Origin: Gemmatimonadota bacterium
GTDB taxonomy: Bacteria; Gemmatimonadota; Gemmatimonadetes; Gemmatimonadales; GWC2-71-9
Assembly (NCBI GenBank): GCA_003220795.1
Contig: QHTK01000048.1
Location: forward strand, 1 to 64,000
Direction: 5' to 3'
DNA length: 64,000 nucleotides
Positions 33,638 through 42,538 of this stretch are shown in pieces; the stretch's first letter is position 1; the number at the start of each line of letters is the position of its first letter. The position numbers were made by a program, and so were the translations under genes. The notes under the pieces are model-generated. The model worked only from the letters and a program-made list of their open reading frames with translations. It ran no database searches and had not been told where the DNA came from.

Positions 33638-35010
33638 TCTCCCGCCTCCAGATCGTCCGGGGCGGCGACCGCGACGGCGCGCGGCTGGGCGTGGGAGTGC
33701 AGCGGCGGCCGCACGAAGCGGTCGACGATGGCGCGCGTATGGGTGACGCGCAGCTGCTCGAACAGAAAGGCGAACGTCTTCTCCAAGTCGGCCGCCACGG
33801 CCTCGCGCACGGCGGCGGGAAGATCCCACAGCCGCCGCTTGAACGGCCCGATCGCCTTCTTGCGGGCCTTGTAAGTGAACTGCTGCTCGGTGTCGCCCTT
33901 CTTCCACTCGTCCTTGCACTCGGCTTTGACCCATTCGTTGATCTCGGCGCGCAGCTCGGATGGCAACTTGGGATGGTCGAACACGATGTTCTGGAAGTTT
34001 GTGGCCAGATGGATCTCGATCGCCTCGCACGCCGGGAAGTGACCGAACGCCTCCGCGGGCAGGGTGGACGCACCGTGCTGCACCGCACCGCCCAGGCCGT
34101 ACGTGCCGCGCGCGTCCCGCGACAGCGCTTTCAGCGCGTCGAGATCGAGCTGTACCTTCGCGATCGAGCCGTCCGCCAGCACGACGCCACCGTGGCTCGT
34201 CCCGGTCTGGACCGAGATCTTGCTGATGCCCGCGTAGGGACCGAGCCGCTTCAGGGTACGGGTGTATCCGTCCATGAACGCCTTGAGCTCGTGCACGTCG
34301 GAGTTCTTGCCGCCCACCTCGCCGATCTCCGCGCCCACCGACACCGTCACGCCCTCCGGCTCGCGGTCGCGGATGAACTTGGTGAACTCGGCCGCCCGCT
34401 CATAATTCACGCGTTGCTGCTCGTCGAGCGTCTGCTGTGAGAGGTCCACGAGCGTCGACGTGTCGACGTCGATATTGTAGAAGCCGGCGTGCAGCTCTTC
34501 TTCGATCAGCGTGCGCAGGGCCTGGAGCTCGGTCTCGGGATCGGCTGCGTACTTCTTCGCGTTGACCTGGACGTGGTCGCCCTGAATGAAGAGCGGTCCG
34601 GTGAAGCCCTCGCGCAGCGCCGCCGCGGTCATCACGGCCACGTACTCGGCCGGCCGCTGCTCCGTGTAGCCGATCTCGCTGCGGGCGATCTCGCAGATCA
34701 AGGCGCCGACGTCGAGGCGCCGCGCCGCCCGGAAGACCGCGCGGGCGGTGTCGTAGGCCAGCATCCGCACGTTCATCGCCGGGGTGGTGAACGGCGGAAC
34801 TTCTCCGCGCCCCCGCGCCAGATACAGCTCATGGATCGAGGCGGGGCGCACGCCGGCCTGCTGCCCGATCTCCCAGATCAGCCAGCGGGCCTGCTCCCGC
34901 TCGGGCCCGGAGCCGAACACGGCCTGCCGCACCAAATCGTCCAGCGCGGCGCTCTGGCGCACGGCGGGATTCTGGAACCGCCGCAGCGTCGCTTCGTGTG
35001 CCTTCGCCAT
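33634..35010 (-). CDS. Class II fructose/tagatose-bisphosphate aldolase-like protein
   Basis: A 458-residue TIM-barrel enzyme. Class II markers can be placed: FIQGDHVQVN (catalytic Asp, zinc His), VGAEIGEVGGKNS (zinc Glu region) and QTGTSHGG (zinc His and phosphate loop). It is about 100 residues longer than the usual FbaA, with extra helical N-terminal (1-70) and C-terminal (375-458) parts. It belongs to a less studied branch, so the sugar bisphosphate is not certain. Pyruvate kinase is two genes upstream on the same strand, consistent with central sugar metabolism. Confidence 0.82.
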   Translation of the reverse strand: MAKAHEATLRRFQNPAVRQSAALDDLVRQAVFGSGPEREQARWLIWEIGQQAGVRPASIHELYLARGRGEVPPFTTPAMNVRMLAYDTARAVFRAARRLDVGALICEIARSEIGYTEQRPAEYVAVMTAAALREGFTGPLFIQGDHVQVNAKKYAADPETELQALRTLIEEELHAGFYNIDVDTSTLVDLSQQTLDEQQRVNYERAAEFTKFIRDREPEGVTVSVGAEIGEVGGKNSDVHELKAFMDGYTRTLKRLGPYAGISKISVQTGTSHGGVVLADGSIAKVQLDLDALKALSRDARGTYGLGGAVQHGASTLPAEAFGHFPACEAIEIHLATNFQNIVFDHPKLPSELRAEINEWVKAECKDEWKKGDTEQQFTYKARKKAIGPFKRRLWDLPAAVREAVAADLEKTFAFLFEQLRVTHTRAIVDRFVRPPLHSHAQPRAVAVAAPDDLEAGE

Positions 35011-35033
35011 GAGACGTCCTCCCGCCGTCGAAT

Positions 35034-35813
35034 CTAGACCGCGCCCAGGTCGATGACCAGCCCGTCGTACGCGGGGGCGATGCCGTCGGGCAAACCCGCC
35101 GCGAGCTCTGCGTGCGAGGCTTGGTGAGTGAGGTGCGTGAGGAACGTGCGTCGCGCGCCGATCTGCCGCGCCGCTGCGACAGCCTCGGGGATCGACAAAT
35201 GCAGCGGGTGCGGGCGCGGCAGCAGCGCGTTGAGCACCAAGACCTCGAGTCCCGCGAGCTGAGCCCGGGCCGTCTCGGGAATCTCCTTCGCGTCGGTGAG
35301 GTAGGCGACCGGTCCGACGCGGTATCCCAGGACGGTGCGGTCGCCGTGGGGCAGCGCCAGCGCGCGTACCCGCAGGCCGGCGATCTCGGTCTCCGCGTCC
35401 GGGGCGAGGGGATGGGCGGTGAGCTCGGGCTTGCTCGTCCCCGGCTGGGCGGGCGCGCCATCGAAGATGTACGCGAAGCGTCGGCCCAGCTCTGCCAGCG
35501 TGCCCGCCGCGCCGTACACCGGGAGGCGGCCGCGCTGCCGCACCGAGAAGGCGCGCAGGTCGTCGATGCCGTGCACGTGGTCGGCATGGGCGTGCGTAAA
35601 GAGCACGCCGTCGAGGGACGTCACGCCCGCGGCCACGAGCTGGAGTCGGAGTTCGGGGGGGGTGTCGATCAGCAGCCGCCGGCCGCCCGACTCGATCAGC
35701 GCGGCGGTACGGGTGCGCTTATCCCGCGGGTCGGTGGAGGTGCAGGTGCGGCAGGAGCATCCGATCTGCGGCACGCCGTAGGAAGTGCCCGTCCCGAGGA
35801 ACACGAGCCGCAC
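35034..35813 (-). CDS. PhnP-like MBL-fold phosphodiesterase/hydrolase
   Basis: A 259-residue metallo-beta-lactamase-fold protein. The metal motif THAHADHV is near residue 75-82, with further ligands in LPHGDR, LTDAKE and THLTH. The N-terminal GCSCRTC resembles the extra structural zinc site of PhnP, which hydrolyses cyclic ribose phosphates. No other phosphonate genes are near, so the substrate is open. The GTG start lies one base after the pyk stop. Confidence 0.87.
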   Translation of the reverse strand: MRLVFLGTGTSYGVPQIGCSCRTCTSTDPRDKRTRTAALIESGGRRLLIDTPPELRLQLVAAGVTSLDGVLFTHAHADHVHGIDDLRAFSVRQRGRLPVYGAAGTLAELGRRFAYIFDGAPAQPGTSKPELTAHPLAPDAETEIAGLRVRALALPHGDRTVLGYRVGPVAYLTDAKEIPETARAQLAGLEVLVLNALLPRPHPLHLSIPEAVAAARQIGARRTFLTHLTHQASHAELAAGLPDGIAPAYDGLVIDLGAV

Positions 35814-35814
35814 G

Positions 35815-37218
35815 TCAGACGACCTCGACCTTGAGCAGGTTGGTGGCGCCCGACACCTCCCACGGCACGCCCGCCGTCATCACGATGCGGTCTCCGGCCC
35901 GCGCGTAGCCGCGCTTGAGCAAGAGGTCGCGCACCACCTCGAGCATCGCATCGTAGCTCGGGACGTGGTCCACCAGGACCGCGGCGACCCCCCACACGAG
36001 CGCGAGCTGGCGGTAGGTGGCGGGCTCCGTGGTCACCGCGAGGATGGGGATCGGCGGCCGGAGCGCGGCGACCTTGCGGGCGGTGAAGCCGCCCTTGGTG
36101 AGGGTGACGATCAGCGGTGTCTTGAGCATCCGCGCGACGGCGCTCGTGCCGATGGCGATCGCATCTTCCACCGACACCTCCTGGCCCGCCGGCACGCGGC
36201 GCTCGTCCCGCGCCACGGCGAGCGGATGGCGCTCCATCTCCCGGATGATCCGGTCCATGGCGCGGACGGCCTCGAGGGGATACTCCCCGACCGCGGTCTC
36301 GGCCGACAGCATGACGGCGTCGGTGCCGTCCAGGATCGCGTTCGCCACGTCGGAGGCCTCGGCGCGGGTGGGGCGCGGGTGATGAACCATCGACTCGAGC
36401 ATCTGCGTCGCCGTGATCACCGGCTTGCCGTGGCGGTTCGCCTCGCGAATGAGCCGCTTCTGCACCACGGGCACCTCTTCGAACGGCAATTCCACGCCGA
36501 GGTCGCCCCGCGCCACCATCACCGCATCGGAGGCCCGGAGGATGCCGTCCAAGTCCTCGAGCGCCGCCGCCTTCTCGATCTTGGCGACGAGCTTGATCCC
36601 CGGCGGCACGAGCCGCCGCAGCTCGGCCAGGTCGTCCGCCCGCCGCACGAACGACAGCGCGACATAGTCGACGCCCCACCCCACGGCGTGGCCGACATCC
36701 TCCCGGTCCTTGTCCGTGAGGGCGGGCGCGCTGACGTGGAGCCCCGGCAGGTTCATCCCCTTGTGCGACGTCAGCGTGCCGCCGTCCACCACGCGACCTT
36801 CCACCCGCGGCTCGGCGATGCGCGTCACGTCGACCGAGAGCAATCCGTCGTCGAGGAGCACGCGCGCACCCGCCCGCGCGTCCTTGGCGAGGTCTTGATA
36901 GGTGGTGGGCAGCTCGTCCCCGCGCGCAACGTCTTCAGGCGCGAACACGACCTTCTCGCCGGCGCGGAGCACGCGCGGTTGGGCGAGCTCGCCGACGCGG
37001 ATGCGCGGGCCCTGGAGATCGACGAGGATCGCGACCGGGACACCCGCCGCGTCGGCCGCCCGCCGTGTCGCCGCGATCCACCCGGCCCGCACCTCCGGCG
37101 TGCCGTGGGAGGCGTTCACCCGGATCACGTTGGCGCCCGCGTCGATCAGGCCGGCGATGCGCTCGGGCGTCGCCGTCGCGGGCCCGAGCGTGACGACGAT
37201 CTTCGTGCGGCGGATCAC
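35815..37218 (-). CDS. pyk: Pyruvate kinase
   Basis: A 467-residue glycolytic enzyme transferring phosphate from PEP to ADP. It begins RRTKIVVTLGPAT and contains the N-x-S-H-G segment, VDLQGPRIR, the catalytic lysine in VAKIEK, MVARGDLGVE and ATQMLESM. The C-terminal domain is short and ordinary. GTG at 37218 overlaps the sirtuin stop by 4 bases. A fused frame upstream is a shadow of that gene. Confidence 0.96.
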   Translation of the reverse strand: MIRRTKIVVTLGPATATPERIAGLIDAGANVIRVNASHGTPEVRAGWIAATRRAADAAGVPVAILVDLQGPRIRVGELAQPRVLRAGEKVVFAPEDVARGDELPTTYQDLAKDARAGARVLLDDGLLSVDVTRIAEPRVEGRVVDGGTLTSHKGMNLPGLHVSAPALTDKDREDVGHAVGWGVDYVALSFVRRADDLAELRRLVPPGIKLVAKIEKAAALEDLDGILRASDAVMVARGDLGVELPFEEVPVVQKRLIREANRHGKPVITATQMLESMVHHPRPTRAEASDVANAILDGTDAVMLSAETAVGEYPLEAVRAMDRIIREMERHPLAVARDERRVPAGQEVSVEDAIAIGTSAVARMLKTPLIVTLTKGGFTARKVAALRPPIPILAVTTEPATYRQLALVWGVAAVLVDHVPSYDAMLEVVRDLLLKRGYARAGDRIVMTAGVPWEVSGATNLLKVEVV

Positions 37219-37994
37219 TGCGTCGCTCCTTGCGTGAGTGCGGCGACCAGCGCCGGCAGGACCACACCGGCCCGGCCGCGGCAAACGATGTGCGCGGCGT
37301 CGGACAGCTCGGTCGGGTCGGGGTTCGCCTCGATGACGGTCGCACCCGCCTCGCGCGCTATAAGAGGAAGCTGCGCGGCCGGCTGCACCAGCCCCGACGT
37401 CCCCACCACCAGCATCGCCCGGCACGACGCCGCCAGCGCCCATGCCTCCGCCGTCACCCGCTCCGGAAGCATCTCGCCGAACCACACCACGTCGGGCCGT
37501 ACCGGTGAGCCGCACCGCTCGCAGCGCGGCGGCTCGCACTCCGTATCCGCCGCGGGCTCGGGGGCTCGGTCGGCCGGAAACGGGTGGCGGGCGTCGAGAC
37601 ACGAGAACCGCTCCAGCGACCCGTGCAGCTCGAGCACCCGGCGGCTGCCGGCCCGCGTATGCAGGCCGTCCACGTTCTGCGTCACGATGGCGAGCTCGGG
37701 CACGAGGCCCTCCAGCGCAACGAGCGCGTGATACCCCGCGTGGGGGAGGGCGGCGCGCACCAGGCGGCGTCGCCAGGCATACCATCCGAACACCCGCGCC
37801 GGGTGGCGCCGAAACGCCGCCTCGGTGGCCAGCTCCTCAGGATCGTACCGCGCCCACAGACCAACGCCCGCGTCTCGGAAGGTAGGGATACCGCTGTCCT
37901 GCGACATGCCCGCGCCGGTCGCGACCACGACGCGCGGGGCCGCGCGCAGGGCGCGCGCCGCGGCCTGGATGGCGGCGCCGTCAGTGTTCAACAT
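37215..37994 (-). CDS. cobB: Sir2-family NAD-dependent protein deacylase
   Basis: A 259-residue sirtuin. Motifs: GAGMSQDSGIPTFR, TQNVDGLH, catalytic His in LELHGS, zinc cysteines (SCLDA, and CERC after CEPPR), and the NAD segment GTSGLVQPAAQL. The start at 37994 was chosen because the conserved part begins soon after it; the frame extends 24 codons further. It is directly upstream of pyruvate kinase with overlapping codons, so it may tune metabolic enzymes (inference). Confidence 0.92.
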   Translation of the reverse strand: MLNTDGAAIQAAARALRAAPRVVVATGAGMSQDSGIPTFRDAGVGLWARYDPEELATEAAFRRHPARVFGWYAWRRRLVRAALPHAGYHALVALEGLVPELAIVTQNVDGLHTRAGSRRVLELHGSLERFSCLDARHPFPADRAPEPAADTECEPPRCERCGSPVRPDVVWFGEMLPERVTAEAWALAASCRAMLVVGTSGLVQPAAQLPLIAREAGATVIEANPDPTELSDAAHIVCRGRAGVVLPALVAALTQGATQ

Positions 37995-38007
37995 GGGGAC
38001 ACCGCAT

Positions 38008-38469
38008 CTACCGGACGACGCCAATCTGCCGCTCCTCGAGCCGGCGCCTGAATCCCTCGAGCACATGCACGGCCCGCGCGATGCCCGATGCCGGCAGCCC
38101 TTCGATCGCCCGGGCGGCGAGCCGCCGCTCGAGCTGGCCCACTCGCAGCAGCACCTCGAGGCCCTGGCGGGTGAGCGTCACCCGCACGCCCCGATCGTCC
38201 TCAGGGTCCGGCGTGGTCTCGACGAGCCCCTTCAGCTCGAGCCGCTGGATGAACGTGGTGGCGGCGGCGCGCGACACGCCCAGGGCGGCGGCGACGTCCT
38301 TGGGCCGGGCGCCGTCGGGACCGCTCCCGTCCACGGCATTGAGTGCCGCGTGGGCGCGGTGCGACAGCCCGTAGGCGCGGAATGCCCGATCGCCGGCGCG
38401 CTGCACCGCCGCCTGCGTGGCGGCGACGGCGTCGGTCAGCTGCAGGGCCAGCTCGGAGCGATCGCTCAT
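38008..38469 (-). CDS. MarR-family transcription regulator
   Basis: A 153-residue winged-helix regulator. The helix-turn-helix lies in P-K-D-V-A-A-A-L-G-V-S-R-A-A-A-T-T-F-I-Q-R-L and the wing carries P-D-P-E-D-D-R-G-V-R-V-T-L-T, the MarR signature. It reads away from an ABC exporter operon across a 93-base gap holding a 27-bp palindrome, so autoregulation and control of the exporter are likely. Confidence 0.92.
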   Translation of the reverse strand: MSDRSELALQLTDAVAATQAAVQRAGDRAFRAYGLSHRAHAALNAVDGSGPDGARPKDVAAALGVSRAAATTFIQRLELKGLVETTPDPEDDRGVRVTLTRQGLEVLLRVGQLERRLAARAIEGLPASGIARAVHVLEGFRRRLEERQIGVVR

Positions 38470-38487
38470 GCCACCCCGTTAAGTTTA

Positions 38488-38514
38488 TTAATATGTTGAC
38501 TATTAACATACTAA
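38488..38514. promoter_or_regulatory. Probable MarR operator in a divergent promoter region
   Basis: A 27-bp imperfect palindrome of the form TTA-TATGTT and AACATA-TAA around an A/T-rich centre. This AT-rich patch stands out in very GC-rich DNA. It includes TTGACT and TATTAA-like hexamers usable by either divergent gene. Confidence 0.65.
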
Positions 38515-38548
38515 CCACTTCCCACGTGCCGCAAGCCGCGGTTTTCCC

Positions 38549-38562
38549 TAGATTTGCAGCCG
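38549..38562 (+). promoter_or_regulatory. Possible -10 box of the ABC exporter operon
   Basis: TAGATT (38549-38554) lies 8 bases before the ATG, with GTGCCG 17 bases upstream as a weak -35. The same hexamer and spacing precede the cysteine desulfurase gene at 1006. No ribosome site is seen. Confidence 0.35.
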
Positions 38563-39282
38563 ATGATCGAGGTGCAGGGACTCACGAAGTCGTACGGCAG
38601 CGTCGCCGCCGTCCGCGACCTGTCGTTCAGCGTGGCGCCCGGTGAAGTGCTCGGCCTCGTCGGCCCCAACGGCGCCGGCAAGACCACGACGCTGCGCAGC
38701 CTCGCGGGCATCGTCCGCCCGGCCGGGGGAACGATCCGGGTCGGCGGACACGACATGGAGCGCGATCCGGTCGCCGCCAAGCGCGTGCTCGCGTTCATGC
38801 CCGACGAGCCACATCTGTTCGACTACCTCACAGTGGAAGAGCATCTGCGGTTCACCGCCCGTCTCTACCAGGTGGCGGACGTGGAGCGACGCCTCCCTGC
38901 CCTGCTGCAGGAGCTCGAGCTCTCCGAAAAAGCCAAGGCGCTGCCCGGCGAGCTGTCGCGCGGCATGAAGCAGAAGCTGGTGATCGGGTGCGGCCTGCTG
39001 CACGATCCCAGCGCGCTGCTGTTCGACGAGCCGCTCACCGGACTCGATCCGGCCGGGATCCGCCGCATGAAACAAACCATCCGGGAGCGCGCGCGGCAGG
39101 GGGCCGCGGTCGTCCTGAGCTCCCACCTGCTGCACCTCGTCGAGGAGATCTGCACGCGCGTCCTCATCCTGCATCGCGGACGCAAGGTGGCGCTGGGAAC
39201 GATCGAGGAGATGCTGACCGAGCGGCCCGACCTGCGGGGGCGGAGCCTCGAGGACATTTTCCTGACGCTCACCGGGACATGA
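38563..39282 (+). CDS. ABC transporter ATP-binding protein
   Basis: A 239-residue ATPase. Walker A GPNGAGKT, a Q-loop position occupied by MPDEP, signature L-S-R-G-M-K-Q-K, Walker B LLFDEPLTGLD and the H-loop in LSSHLL are all present. The signature deviates from LSGGQ as in other CcmA-type export ATPases. It is coupled to the membrane subunit by a 4-base overlap and probably controlled by the divergent MarR regulator, suggesting export of a toxic or signalling compound. Confidence 0.93.
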   Translation: MIEVQGLTKSYGSVAAVRDLSFSVAPGEVLGLVGPNGAGKTTTLRSLAGIVRPAGGTIRVGGHDMERDPVAAKRVLAFMPDEPHLFDYLTVEEHLRFTARLYQVADVERRLPALLQELELSEKAKALPGELSRGMKQKLVIGCGLLHDPSALLFDEPLTGLDPAGIRRMKQTIRERARQGAAVVLSSHLLHLVEEICTRVLILHRGRKVALGTIEEMLTERPDLRGRSLEDIFLTLTGT

Positions 39283-41009
39283 TCGGGGCGGCGCTCTACT
39301 TGGTTGGCCGGTCCCTGCTCAACGCGACGCGGCGTCGCGTGGCGCGGCTGCGCCAGCCGAAGTACCTGATCGGGCTCGTGGTCGGTGGGTTGTACTTCTA
39401 CTGGTTCTTTTTCCGGCCGCGCCGGGGAGCGGGGCTCGGGGCGATCGCCTCCCCCGGCGGTGAGATCGTGGCCGTGGGGCTCGTGGGCGCGCTCGTGCTC
39501 CTCAAGTGGCTGTTCGGCAGCGCCGAGACGCCGTTCACGTTCAGTCTCGCCGAGACGCAGTACCTGTTCACCGCTCCGCTCACGCGGCGTCAGGTGATCG
39601 ACTTCAAGCTGGTGCGGTCCCAGCTCCCGCTATTCATTTCGGCGGTCCTGTCGGCGTTGGTCTTCTCGAGCGGCCAGGTAACCGGGCTGCGGGTGTTCCG
39701 CGTGGTGGGACTGTGGCTGGTGTACAGTACGCTGCAGCTGCACTACGCCGGGGCGTCCCTGGTGTGGGCGAGTCTGACGCAACACGGCGTAACGGGGTTG
39801 CGACGTCGGCTCGGCGCGCTGCTCGGACTGGCCAGCCTCTCGGCCCTCGTCTGGTGGAGCCTGCGCCGTGCGCTCCCCGGCATCGTGGCGGCCTTCCAGG
39901 ACGGCTCCACGCAGGGCTACGCGGCGTTGACGAGTGTCATGCATTCCGGCGCGCTCGCGGTGCTGTTGTGGCCGCTCGAGGCGCTCGTGGCACCGCTCCT
40001 CGCCACGAGCCCCGCGCTATTCGCGAGCCGGCTTCCGGCCGCGCTGCTCGTGCTCGCCGTTCATTACGTCTGGGTCGTCCGCTCGACGCTCGCCTTCGAG
40101 GAGGCCGCGGTGGAGCACGCGGCCAAGGTGGCCCGGCGGATCGAGGCCGCGCGCCAGGCACGGTGGGGGGAGCGAACCCTGCGAGCCCGGCAAGCGACGG
40201 GCCTGATCCGCCTGCGGTTGGCAGCGACCGGCGCACCGGCCGGTGCCATCCTCTGGAAGAACGCCGTCGGAGCGACTCGCGACTTGAGCCAGCGCGCGCT
40301 CGTGCTGGTCGTCGTGCTGGTGATCGGCGGCGCGATGGCCTTCGCGAACGGGCCGCTGCGCGCGCTCGATCTGGTGGCGGTGATGCTGTTGGCGCTCGGC
40401 GCCGTAGCCTTGGTGCTCGGGCCGGTCGCGGCGCGGTGCGACCTGCGCCAAGACCTCGAGATGCTGGACGTGCTCAAGGGCTACCCCGTGCACGGACGCG
40501 AGATGGTCGGTGGCGAGGTGGCGGCTCCGGTGATGCTGATCGGCCTCGTCGTCTGGAGCTGCTTGTTGGGGGCGTTCGCGGCTACGGCCGCCCGACCGGG
40601 CCCCGAGCTGCCCCCGCTGGGCGACCGCCTGGCGCTGCTGCTCGCCGCGTTACCGGCGACGGCCGCCGTGCTGCTCGTGCTGGTCTTGGTGCAGAACGCT
40701 GCGGTCTTGCTCTTCCCGGCTTGGATCGGCGTGGGGCGGGATCGCGCGGTGGGACTCGAGGCGACCGGCCAGCGGATTCTCATGACGGCGGGGAGCATGA
40801 TCGCGCTGATCGTCGCCCTGGTGCCCGCCGTGCTCGCCGGCGGTATCACCGGCGTGGCAGCGCACGCGGCCGGGCTGTCGACGGTCTGGGCGCTGCCGCT
40901 CGGGAGCCTGGTCGGGTCGGGCGTCGTGGGGTTCGAGGGAGCGCTGGCCGTGCACTTCCTGGGTGGGGTGTTCGACCGGATCGATCCCGCTGCGGCGGGA
41001 ACCGGCTAG
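39279..41009 (+). CDS. ABC exporter membrane subunit
   Basis: A 576-residue protein with about ten hydrophobic segments and no ATPase motifs. The N-terminus (LRQPKYLIGLVVGGLYFYWFF) and the SLAETQYLFTAPLTRRQV segment resemble the putative ABC-exporter family PF16962. A long basic region lies near the middle (about residues 265-310). The ATG at 39279 overlaps the ATPase stop. Its stop overlaps that of a convergent gene by 4 bases. Substrate unknown. Confidence 0.82.
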   Translation: MIGAALYLVGRSLLNATRRRVARLRQPKYLIGLVVGGLYFYWFFFRPRRGAGLGAIASPGGEIVAVGLVGALVLLKWLFGSAETPFTFSLAETQYLFTAPLTRRQVIDFKLVRSQLPLFISAVLSALVFSSGQVTGLRVFRVVGLWLVYSTLQLHYAGASLVWASLTQHGVTGLRRRLGALLGLASLSALVWWSLRRALPGIVAAFQDGSTQGYAALTSVMHSGALAVLLWPLEALVAPLLATSPALFASRLPAALLVLAVHYVWVVRSTLAFEEAAVEHAAKVARRIEAARQARWGERTLRARQATGLIRLRLAATGAPAGAILWKNAVGATRDLSQRALVLVVVLVIGGAMAFANGPLRALDLVAVMLLALGAVALVLGPVAARCDLRQDLEMLDVLKGYPVHGREMVGGEVAAPVMLIGLVVWSCLLGAFAATAARPGPELPPLGDRLALLLAALPATAAVLLVLVLVQNAAVLLFPAWIGVGRDRAVGLEATGQRILMTAGSMIALIVALVPAVLAGGITGVAAHAAGLSTVWALPLGSLVGSGVVGFEGALAVHFLGGVFDRIDPAAAGTG

Positions 41010-41371
41010 CACGTCTCCGTCCAGTCCACGGGCGATGTCGCGCCGCAGCGCACGCACCGCAGCGACGTCGGCTTTCCGGCGAAGTCCTGACGGTAGTGGC
41101 ATAACGGGCAGACCGCGTAGGTGGTGACGACCTCCATTCCTTTCTGTCCCAGCGTGGGCCGCAACACCCCCGTGCGAACGACGACGCTCCAGTGGTCGGG
41201 GGGCTCGGTGCGGAACGTCACATCCGCGCGGCTGAGACGGATCCGCTGCCGCCGCACCTCGACGACGACGTGCCCGTCCGAGGATTCCTCCACGACGGGA
41301 TACCACGCACCGCGGCGGAGCACGTCCGCCACATTGTCGGCACATCGGGCCCAGCCTAGGGTGATTCGCAT
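41006..41371 (-). CDS. Zinc-ribbon protein, paralog A
   Basis: A 121-residue protein (129 if the ATG at 41395 is used). The N-terminal part is a beta-rich W-A-R-C...LLRRGAWY-type domain; the C-terminus is a zinc ribbon with CPLC, 14 residues, then CVRC. Its homolog at 42024-42413 shares R-R-G-A-W-Y-x-V-V, the V-D/E-V-R/N-R-R strand and T-Y-A-V-C-P-x-C-x-x-R-Q. The two genes flank the MOSC gene, which reads the other way. No function is known to me. Confidence 0.7.
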   Translation of the reverse strand: MRITLGWARCADNVADVLRRGAWYPVVEESSDGHVVVEVRRQRIRLSRADVTFRTEPPDHWSVVVRTGVLRPTLGQKGMEVVTTYAVCPLCHYRQDFAGKPTSLRCVRCGATSPVDWTETC

Positions 41372-41421
41372 GTTCGGGGGATTGCGACCCCACATGATAC
41401 CACGATTGGGTAAATTTGGTC

Positions 41422-42000
41422 ATGCGTGAGCTCGGTCGGGTGGTCCGGCTGCAAGTCCAGCGCTCGTCCCTCAAGACCGGTGAGAAACCGCATCGCGTGT
41501 ACGATCCCGCTCCCATTCTGACGGTCGAGCGGCTCGCGGTGTCGCCCGACGGCGCGCTGGGAGAGGCCGGCCACGACGCCTGGATGGTGGACGTCCATCA
41601 CCGCATGCACCCCAGCACCAAGAACCCGGATGGTGAACACGGCATCTCGCTGGGGTTCACGTCGCACTACGACCTGATGCGCGCACGGCTGGGCGATCGG
41701 ATCACGCCCGGTTGCGCGGGCGAGAACATCCTCGTGGAGGCGCGGGGCCGCGTGGGGATGGAAGACTTGACCGGGGGCGTCGGGCTCGTCACGCCCGACG
41801 GCCGGGAGGTGGTACGGCTGCAGGTCCTGCAGGTCGCGCATCCCTGCCGGCCGTTCAGCGGCTGGGCACTGGGCGGGGTGGTGGAGACCGACGTGCTGAA
41901 GGAGACGCTGCAGTTCCTGGATGACGGGACGAGAGGGTTCTATTGCGTCGGAGCGGGGACCGGGATCGTGAGCGTGGGGGATCGTGTGGTGCTGCTGTAA
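41422..42000 (+). CDS. MOSC domain protein
   Basis: A 192-residue MOSC-fold protein (molybdenum cofactor sulfurase C-terminal type). It has the G-D-R-I-T-P-G-C-A-G-E-N-I-L segment, close to the family's G-x-x-G-E-N-l/I, followed by LQVLQVAHPCRPF with the conserved cysteine used for sulfur carriage. MOSC proteins act on molybdenum-cofactor sulfur or in N-hydroxylated base reduction. TAAATT at 41411-41416 lies 5 bases before the ATG. Paralogous zinc-ribbon genes lie on both sides. Confidence 0.88.
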   Translation: MRELGRVVRLQVQRSSLKTGEKPHRVYDPAPILTVERLAVSPDGALGEAGHDAWMVDVHHRMHPSTKNPDGEHGISLGFTSHYDLMRARLGDRITPGCAGENILVEARGRVGMEDLTGGVGLVTPDGREVVRLQVLQVAHPCRPFSGWALGGVVETDVLKETLQFLDDGTRGFYCVGAGTGIVSVGDRVVLL

Positions 42001-42023
42001 GAGGCGCGTTCAGCGCTCAGCCG

Positions 42024-42413
42024 TCAGCTGAGCTCGTCCCACGCCAAGCCCGCCATTTTTTTGCAGCGCTCGCAGCTCAACTCCCTGGAGTCCGCCTCGA
42101 ACGCCTGCCGGTGCCGGCAGCTCGGGCACACGGCGTACGTCAGGGGGAAAATGCGTCCGACCCGCTGGATCTCGCGGGGCTCACACCGCACGATGCTCCA
42201 GCGCTCCGGCGGATGATAGCGGATCTCGAGGAAGCGGCGGTCGACCGGCACGTTCCGCCGGTTCACGTCGAGCACGACGATGTGGCTCGAGGAGATGCGC
42301 ACCACGGCGTACCACGCACCGCGGCGCAGCAGGTGCGCGCCCGGCTTCCCGACTCGGGCCCACCCCTTCGCCTGGAGGCGCGTCGGGGTGATCGGGCGGA
42401 ACGGAATCGTCAC
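42024..42413 (-). CDS. Zinc-ribbon protein, paralog B
   Basis: A 129-residue protein similar along its length to the one at 41006-41371: K-G-W-A-R-V-G, L-L-R-R-G-A-W-Y-A-V-V, V-L-D-V-N-R-R-N, then a C-terminal zinc ribbon with CPSC and CERC. Each could bind one zinc. It converges on the MOSC gene with a 23-base gap. The role is unknown; a small single-strand or RNA-binding protein is one guess. Confidence 0.7.
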   Translation of the reverse strand: MTIPFRPITPTRLQAKGWARVGKPGAHLLRRGAWYAVVRISSSHIVVLDVNRRNVPVDRRFLEIRYHPPERWSIVRCEPREIQRVGRIFPLTYAVCPSCRHRQAFEADSRELSCERCKKMAGLAWDELS

Positions 42414-42538
42414 GCCAGAAAGCTACACGGCCCGGTGACCGGGGGTCGTGATCGAAGTCACACGCAACGAGCCCGCGGAATGTGACGGGTGACCGCTTCG
42501 CGTGGTGAGGAAAGCTGTGGCGCCGTCGCACGTGTGGC

